From: Halospina denitrificans
Lineage (GTDB): Bacteria > Pseudomonadota > Gammaproteobacteria > Pseudomonadales > Oleiphilaceae
Direction of reading: 5' to 3'
Length of the DNA: 64,000 bases
Assembly (NCBI RefSeq): GCF_004364635.1
Contig: NZ_SOAX01000005.1
Coordinates: forward strand, 144,618-208,617
Shown piece by piece: positions 59,865-64,000 of this stretch; the first letter of the stretch is position 1; each line of letters begins with the position of its first letter. The notes under the pieces are model-generated. The model was given only the letters and a program-made list of their open reading frames with translations. It ran no database searches and had not been told where the DNA came from. Made by a program: the position numbers and the translations under genes.

Positions 59865-60989
59865 ATGAGCGAGAAACCATCCGGAGGCGCCGGCCTCCGC
59901 GGCCAGGTCGCCGGCGAAACCGCGCTGTGTACCGTGGGCAAGACCGGCACCGGCCTTACGTACCGTGGCTACGACATCACCGACCTGGCCAACAACGCCC
60001 AGTTCGAGGAAGTCGCCTACCTGCTGCTGCGCGGCCACCTGCCCAACCACCGTGAACTCGACGCTTACAAGAAACGCCTTTCACAAAAGCGCCAGCTTCC
60101 TGACACCCTCAAGGAAGTCCTCGAGCGCATCCCGGCCTCCGCGCACCCCATGGACGTCATGCGCACCGGCTGCTCCATGCTCGGCAACCTGGAAACCGAG
60201 GAGAGCTTCGACGAACAGGACGAGCACATCGACCGCATGCTCGCGGCCCTGCCTGCCGTCATCTGCTACTGGTACCGCTACAGCCACGACGGTGTGCGCA
60301 TCGACACCAACCAGGACGACGACACCATCGGCGCCCACTTCCTGCACATGCTCCACGACCGCAAACCGAGCAAACTGCACGCGGAAGTGATGAACGTCTC
60401 GCTTATCCTCTATGCCGAGCACGAATTCAACGCCTCCACCTTCACCGCCCGCGTCTGCGCCTCCACGCTCTCCGACATCCACTCCTGCGTCACCGGCGCC
60501 ATCGGCAGCCTCAGGGGCCCCCTCCACGGCGGCGCCAACGAAGCCGCCATGGACATGATCGAAGGCTTCCAGGACTCCGACGACGCCGAACAGCAACTGC
60601 TGGGCATGATGGAGCGCAAAGAGAAAATCATGGGCTTCGGCCACGCCGTCTACAAAGAAGCCGACCCCCGCAACGCCATCATCAAGAAATGGTCCCGCGC
60701 CCTGGCCGAAGACTACGGCGACACCAGCCTGTTCGACATCTCCGAACGCTGCGAAGAAGTCATGTGGCGCGAAAAGAAACTCTTCCCCAACGCCGACTTC
60801 TTCCACGCCTCGGCCTACTACTACATGAACATCCCAACAAAACTCTTCACCCCCATCTTCCTCATGTCCCGCCTCTCCGGCTGGACCGCCCACGTGAAGG
60901 AACAGAGAGCCAACAACCGAATCATCCGCCCCAGCGCCGAGTACACCGGCCCGGAACACCAGGAGTGGTTGCCGATCGACGAACGATAA
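59865..60989 (+). CDS. prpC: 2-methylcitrate synthase PrpC
   Basis: PrpC condenses propionyl-CoA with oxaloacetate. The 374-residue citrate-synthase-family protein has TYRGYDITDLA at the N terminus, RGPLHGGANEAAMDM and the signature GFGHAVYKEADPR. Length and position after prpB distinguish it from GltA. It is followed by palindromic element E3, then prpD, with no acnD or prpF. Confidence 0.94.
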   Translation: MSEKPSGGAGLRGQVAGETALCTVGKTGTGLTYRGYDITDLANNAQFEEVAYLLLRGHLPNHRELDAYKKRLSQKRQLPDTLKEVLERIPASAHPMDVMRTGCSMLGNLETEESFDEQDEHIDRMLAALPAVICYWYRYSHDGVRIDTNQDDDTIGAHFLHMLHDRKPSKLHAEVMNVSLILYAEHEFNASTFTARVCASTLSDIHSCVTGAIGSLRGPLHGGANEAAMDMIEGFQDSDDAEQQLLGMMERKEKIMGFGHAVYKEADPRNAIIKKWSRALAEDYGDTSLFDISERCEEVMWREKKLFPNADFFHASAYYYMNIPTKLFTPIFLMSRLSGWTAHVKEQRANNRIIRPSAEYTGPEHQEWLPIDER

Positions 60990-61042
60990 CGACAACCACC
61001 CCAGGTTTCGAGGCTGGCGGCGGCCAGCACAATATCTGGGGG

Positions 61043-61154
61043 ATCAGGCGGGCGGTACGGCTTCCCGGGAAGCTCCGGAGCCATGGATGGCGGAGGCGCA
61101 GCGTCCAGGGATGGATTCATAGCGATTCCCGGGAAGCCGTACCGCCCGCCTGAT
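61043..61154 (+). repeat. Dispersed palindromic element, copy E3
   Basis: A perfect 28 bp inverted repeat (61043-61070 with 61127-61154) surrounds a 56 nt core. The first 25 core bases equal those of E2. The second hairpin reads TCCA-GGGA-TGGA (61104-61115), where E2 has TACA-GGGA-TGTA, so both members of one base pair changed. The arm (ATCAGGCGGGCGG...) differs from E1 and E2 outside the inner TTCCCGGGA. It lies between the prpC stop (60989) and the prpD ATG (61201). Confidence 0.93.
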
Positions 61155-61348
61155 TCCTGCACTTCATCATCAATCTGGAACGAAACCCGAAGGAACCACA
61201 ATGAGCGCCAACGTAGAAACCAACATCCGCCCCGATTACGACGACATCATCCAGAAAATCGCCGACTACGTCCTCAAACCCAAAATCAAGAACAAAGAAG
61301 CCTGGGACACCGCCCGCAACTGCCTCATGGACACCCTCGGCTGCGGCC
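61089..61348 (+). repeat. Direct repeat, first copy: right half of E3 plus prpD 5' end
   Basis: These 260 bases recur at 63741-64000 (offset 2652 nt) with four differences (at 61114, 61118, 61138 and 61347). The repeat includes the right half of the palindromic element, the prpD leader and the first 148 nt of prpD. The duplication may extend past the window edge. Confidence 0.95.
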
Positions 61349-62688
61349 TCCTGGCCCTGCGCTTCCCCGAATGCACCAAACACCTCGGCCCCATCGTAGA
61401 AGGCACCCAGGTCCCCAACGGCGCCCGCGTCCCCGGCACCCCCTTCCGCCTCGACCCCGTAAAAGCCGCCTGGGACATCGGCTGCATCATCCGCTGGCTG
61501 GACTACAACGACACCTGGCTGGCCGCCGAGTGGGGCCACCCGTCGGATAACCTCGGCGGCATCCTCGCCGTGGCCGACCACCTGTCCCAGAAGCGCGTCG
61601 CCGAAGGCAAGGACCCGCTGACCATGCGCGACGTCCTCGAAGGCATGATCATGGCCCACGAGATTCAGGGCGTGCTCGCGCTGGAGAACTCCTTCAACCG
61701 CGTCGGCCTCGACCACGTCGTGCTGGTAAAAGTCGCGTCCACCGCCGTCACCGCCAAGCTCATGGGCGCCAACCGCGAAGAGATCATGACCGCGCTCTCC
61801 CACGCCTGGGTCGACGGCCAGTCCCTGCGCACCTACCGCCACGCCCCCAACGCCGGCTCACGCAAGTCCTGGGCCGCCGGTGACGCCACCTCAAGGGGTG
61901 TAAGGTTGGCCGACATCGCCCTGCGCGGGGAAATGGGCATACCGGGCGCGCTCAGCGCACCCCAGTGGGGCTTCTATGACGTGCTGTTCAGCAAGACCAA
62001 CCGCGACCAGCAGGTCAAGCCCGAGAACCAGCGCCAGTTCACCCTACCGCAGGATTTCGGCAGCTACGTGATGGAGAACGTGCTGTTCAAGATCTCCTTC
62101 CCGGCGGAATTCCACGCCCAGACCGCCGCAGAGGCCGCCGTGACCCTGCACCCGCAGGTCAAGGACCGCCTGGACGAGATCGACCGGATCGTGATCACCA
62201 CCCACGAATCCGCCATCCGCATCATCTCCAAGGAAGGCACCCTGGCCAACGCCGCCGACCGCGACCACTGCCTGCAGTACATGACGGCCGTGCCGCTGAT
62301 CTTCGGCAACCTGACCGCCGACCATTACGAGGACGACTTCCACGCCAACAACCCGGTCATCGACGAGATTCGCGGCAAGATGGAGGTCCAGGAAGACGAG
62401 CGCTATACGCGGGAATATCTCGAGGAAGACAAGCGTTCAATCGCCAATGCCATCCAGGTGTTCTTCAAGGATGGCAGCAGCACGGAGAACGTCGCGGTTG
62501 AATACCCCATCGGGCACCGCCGCCGGCGCAAGGACGGTATCCCGCTTCTGGAGAAGAAATTCCGCAACAACCTGGCCACACGGTTTACCCAGGGCAGGGC
62601 GGAGACCATTTTCGAGCTGTGCAGGGAGCAGAAGACGCTGGAGAAGACCCCGGTTCATGAGTTCATGAATCTGTTTGAAGGCTGTTGA
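61201..62688 (+). CDS. prpD: 2-methylcitrate dehydratase PrpD
   Basis: PrpD dehydrates 2-methylcitrate to 2-methyl-cis-aconitate in propionate catabolism. The 495-residue MmgE/PrpD protein has [19 protein letters not shown] near residue 99, [14 protein letters not shown], and a C-terminal [19 protein letters not shown]. The cofactor-free PrpD route plus an aconitase for hydration would complete the cycle. A second copy of its 5' end lies at 63853, and a relic of its 3' end at 63531. Confidence 0.95.
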   Translation: MSANVETNIRPDYDDIIQKIADYVLKPKIKNKEAWDTARNCLMDTLGCGLLALRFPECTKHLGPIVEGTQVPNGARVPGTPFRLDPVKAAWDIGCIIRWLDYNDTWLAAEWGHPSDNLGGILAVADHLSQKRVAEGKDPLTMRDVLEGMIMAHEIQGVLALENSFNRVGLDHVVLVKVASTAVTAKLMGANREEIMTALSHAWVDGQSLRTYRHAPNAGSRKSWAAGDATSRGVRLADIALRGEMGIPGALSAPQWGFYDVLFSKTNRDQQVKPENQRQFTLPQDFGSYVMENVLFKISFPAEFHAQTAAEAAVTLHPQVKDRLDEIDRIVITTHESAIRIISKEGTLANAADRDHCLQYMTAVPLIFGNLTADHYEDDFHANNPVIDEIRGKMEVQEDERYTREYLEEDKRSIANAIQVFFKDGSSTENVAVEYPIGHRRRRKDGIPLLEKKFRNNLATRFTQGRAETIFELCREQKTLEKTPVHEFMNLFEGC

Positions 62689-62711
62689 ATGAATTTGAGG
62701 CTATAGGATAG

Positions 62712-62745
62712 CGAAAAACGGCACCTTCAGGGGTGCCGTTTTCGT
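62712..62745 (+). terminator. Rho-independent terminator after prpD
   Basis: A near-perfect stem (AACGGCACC with GGTGCCGTT, about 62717-62725 with 62732-62740) has a 6 nt loop and A-rich and T-rich flanks (GAAAAA before, TTTTC after). It begins 24 nt after the prpD stop. With flanking A and T stretches it could work on both strands and also end the PEP-CTERM gene. Confidence 0.8.
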
Positions 62746-62760
62746 TAGAGGATGCCGTAC

Positions 62761-62806
62761 CATCAAATCACTGCACGGATATGCGTCATATAATCCGACG
62801 GCGGAG
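62761..62806 (+). repeat. Direct repeat at the PEP-CTERM gene end, first copy
   Basis: These 46 bases recur at 63702-63747 with four mismatches. The right half encodes, on the minus strand, the last residues of the PEP-CTERM protein (RRRII and stop). The second copy ends at the breakpoint where duplicated element/prpD sequence begins. Confidence 0.85.
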
Positions 62807-63400
62807 TCCGATCAGGGCCAAGCCGATAGCCAGGAGGCCTAATGTGGCGGGTTCTGGAACTTTTGCGGATTCTGGATCTTTTGATAAGACCGTTATTTCG
62901 GGCACAGACCAAAATCCCAAGGAAGCCCTGACGCCCTCAACGTCGAAACCGAAAAAGCCATCGTTATCAATGTTTGTCCAGATCTGATCCTTTATCGGAT
63001 CACCAGGCTCTGAAATGTTATCACTTTCAAGGTTAAGCCCGAAGCTTGCGGGGATGTTTACTGCATTCCCCCGCCAATTGGTGATTTCACCGTTCGCGTC
63101 TGCCTGTCCACTCCACATGTACAAAGACCCGGGAGAACCCTTTCCGTAATTCAGGTTCACAGCCCCAGACCCTTGATGCATGGTGAAAGCGAATTCGTCG
63201 CCGGTAAAGGATGCGCCCAGAAGGTCAAAGTTGCTCCCATCAGTTTCCCAAAGTAATAGGCCATCGACATGGTCATAGAAGTCGAGGTCACCAGGTGACG
63301 TGGAGCCGATGAGCGTATTGTCGAATTCCCAGCTTACCAATGCCGCATTTGCGATAGCTGGTAATAGAAACAATGCGATAACGGCCGCCCGAATTTTCAT
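62786..63400 (-). CDS. PEP-CTERM sorting domain protein
   Basis: From ATG 63400, preceded by GGAGGTAGTT, the protein has 204 residues: a signal peptide (about 1-19, IANA cleavage), a beta-rich domain of unknown function, and a C-terminal sorting tail that starts VPEPATLG, continues as a hydrophobic helix, and ends RRRII. Such tails are cut by exosortase EpsH/XrtA, linked to exopolysaccharide secretion; no exosortase gene is in the window. It lies between the two prpD copies, on the opposite strand. Confidence 0.88.
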   Translation of the reverse strand: MKIRAAVIALFLLPAIANAALVSWEFDNTLIGSTSPGDLDFYDHVDGLLLWETDGSNFDLLGASFTGDEFAFTMHQGSGAVNLNYGKGSPGSLYMWSGQADANGEITNWRGNAVNIPASFGLNLESDNISEPGDPIKDQIWTNIDNDGFFGFDVEGVRASLGFWSVPEITVLSKDPESAKVPEPATLGLLAIGLALIGLRRRII

Positions 63401-63740
63401 AACTACCTCCTGTATGTTTGATTTTGTCCTCGGGGTGAGTCCTGCATATATCAAGCCATCCCTTGCAGTCCTTCACGGTACCCTATGGCAGAGCGGATCC
63501 TAGATCTCTGGAAGGATGACGCAGGTCCCTGAGTTCATGGACATATTTGAAGGCCTTTGAATGCATTGACCGGATACCATAGAGCTTAAAAACACTCAAA
63601 ACACCAGGAGCGCATCCGGACCCTGGAATCGGCAAGTGGAAAATAACTGGACATGGGACTGTGTACAGCAGATGCCCGCCCCAAGGCCTGGGACGGGAGA
63701 GCATCAAACCACTGTACGGATGTGCATCATATAATCCGAC
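63401..63740. other. Gene-free stretch with rearrangement relics
   Basis: After the PEP-CTERM leader there is unassigned sequence to about 63530, then a degenerate copy of the prpD 3' end (63531-63560). About 140 bases without recognisable features follow, then the 46 bp repeat of the PEP-CTERM gene end (63702-63747). The order prpD-tail then PEP-tail mirrors 62640-62806, so this looks like an older duplicate that has decayed. Confidence 0.6.
63531..63560 (+). pseudogene. Relic of a prpD 3' end
   Basis: Bases 63531-63560 translate as EFMDIFEGL and stop, against EFMNLFEGC and stop at the end of intact prpD. The next bases (ATGCATTGA versus ATGAATTTGA) also match. Nothing upstream resembles the rest of prpD, so only the tail survives. 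Confidence 0.6.
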
Positions 63741-63747
63741 GGCGGAG
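63702..63747 (+). repeat. Direct repeat at the PEP-CTERM gene end, second copy
   Basis: This copy matches 62761-62806 at 42 of 46 positions. It carries the codons for the RRRII tail and stop on the minus strand but has no PEP-CTERM gene attached. Its last seven bases, GGCGGAG (63741-63747), are also the first seven of the duplicated element/prpD segment. Confidence 0.85.
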
Positions 63748-63806
63748 GCGCAGCGTCCAGGGATGCATTTATAGCGATTCCCGGGAAGCAGTACCGCCCG
63801 CCTGAT
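63741..63806 (+). repeat. Truncated palindromic element, copy E4 (right half)
   Basis: This is the right half of the E3 element: the end of the core plus the 3' arm, without the left arm, so no long hairpin can form. The second core hairpin reads TCCA-GGGA-TGCA (63756-63767), with one pair now mismatched by a change at 63766. The arm has one further change (63790). Decay of pairing in the copy lacking its partner arm fits loss of structural constraint. Confidence 0.9.
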
Positions 63807-63852
63807 TCCTGCACTTCATCATCAATCTGGAACGAAACCCGAAGGAACCACA

Positions 63853-64000
63853 ATGAGCGCCAACGTAGAAACCAACATCCGCCCCGATTACGACGACATC
63901 ATCCAGAAAATCGCCGACTACGTCCTCAAACCCAAAATCAAGAACAAAGAAGCCTGGGACACCGCCCGCAACTGCCTCATGGACACCCTCGGCTGCGGTC
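63853..64000 (+). CDS. prpD: Second prpD copy, 5' end only (cut by window edge)
   Basis: The first 148 nt are identical to prpD at 61201 except for a synonymous change at 63999 (Gly codon GGC to GGT). The leader and ribosome site (GAAGGAACCACA before ATG) are also duplicated. Whether this is a full second gene or a fragment cannot be seen. Its promoter would have to come from new upstream sequence, since prpB-prpC are not duplicated. Confidence 0.85.
   Translation, partial: MSANVETNIRPDYDDIIQKIADYVLKPKIKNKEAWDTARNCLMDTLGCG

Noticed and set aside
63741..64000. Second prpD start as a pure assembly duplication
   Set aside because: Four differences, one synonymous in prpD and three in the element, plus a clean microhomology junction, favour a real duplication, though strain mixture cannot be excluded.

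Overview
The window is a GC-rich, densely coding gammaproteobacterial chromosome segment. Three runs of genes keep an order I recall from Pseudomonas aeruginosa. The first is htpX, a small unknown, alaA, msrB and a SagS-like hybrid kinase. The second is a GNAT protein, roxA, purB, hflD, mnmA, nudJ, icd, csp, clpS, clpA, infA, and then bpt, aat and trxB. The third is lolC, lolD, DUF2062, comEC, exbB, exbD, msbA, lpxK, Trm112, kdsB, a low-molecular-weight phosphatase and murB. DUF1329, DUF1302 and surface-lipase genes, agmatine genes, a PEP-CTERM protein and acidic secreted proteins suggest a Marinobacter-like marine or mildly halophilic bacterium. That taxonomic placement is inference.

Layout. 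At 1-4.5 kb lies a cbb3 oxidase operon (ccoN-O-Q-P-G, ccoG cut by the left edge) with an FNR/Anr-type box. At 4.6-12.9 kb are a hydrolase, rlmM, an ABM-fold protein, tusA, an EamA transporter with dsbD, epmC, rhlB and pdxB. At 12.8-19.5 kb are htpX, alaA, msrB, the kinase and a LysR regulator. At 19.5-30.8 kb is the second conserved run above. At 31.0-41.8 kb a block separates infA from bpt-aat-trxB: a lipase/DUF1302/DUF1329 operon, an ECF sigma/anti-sigma/acidic protein/TPR-barrel operon, and an EAL gene. At 41.9-50.3 kb are bpt-aat, trxB, aguA-aguB-moxR, a small periplasmic protein, lolC-lolD and DUF2062. At 50.3-58.9 kb are comEC and the envelope operon through murB. At 58.9-64 kb is the methylcitrate cluster prpB-prpC-prpD, a PEP-CTERM gene, and the start of a second prpD.

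The most unusual signal is a dispersed intergenic palindrome, with three full copies (21623-21733, 25151-25265, 61043-61154) and one half copy (63741-63806). A 55-56 nt core is shared between copies. Each copy is enclosed by its own perfect 28-30 bp inverted repeat, and the outer part of that arm differs between copies. The core holds two small hairpins; one has a GNRA-type loop and shows a compensatory base-pair change between copies. The half copy lies at a breakpoint where the prpD upstream region and 5' end have been duplicated, joined by a 7 nt microhomology.

Other points are a ComEC whose metallo-beta-lactamase domain lacks metal-binding motifs, a LolC/E-family permease gene without a second permease, a pseudo-receiver in the SagS-like kinase, and an orphan MoxR ATPase in the agmatine operon. 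I saw no tRNA, rRNA, transposase, integrase or CRISPR array.
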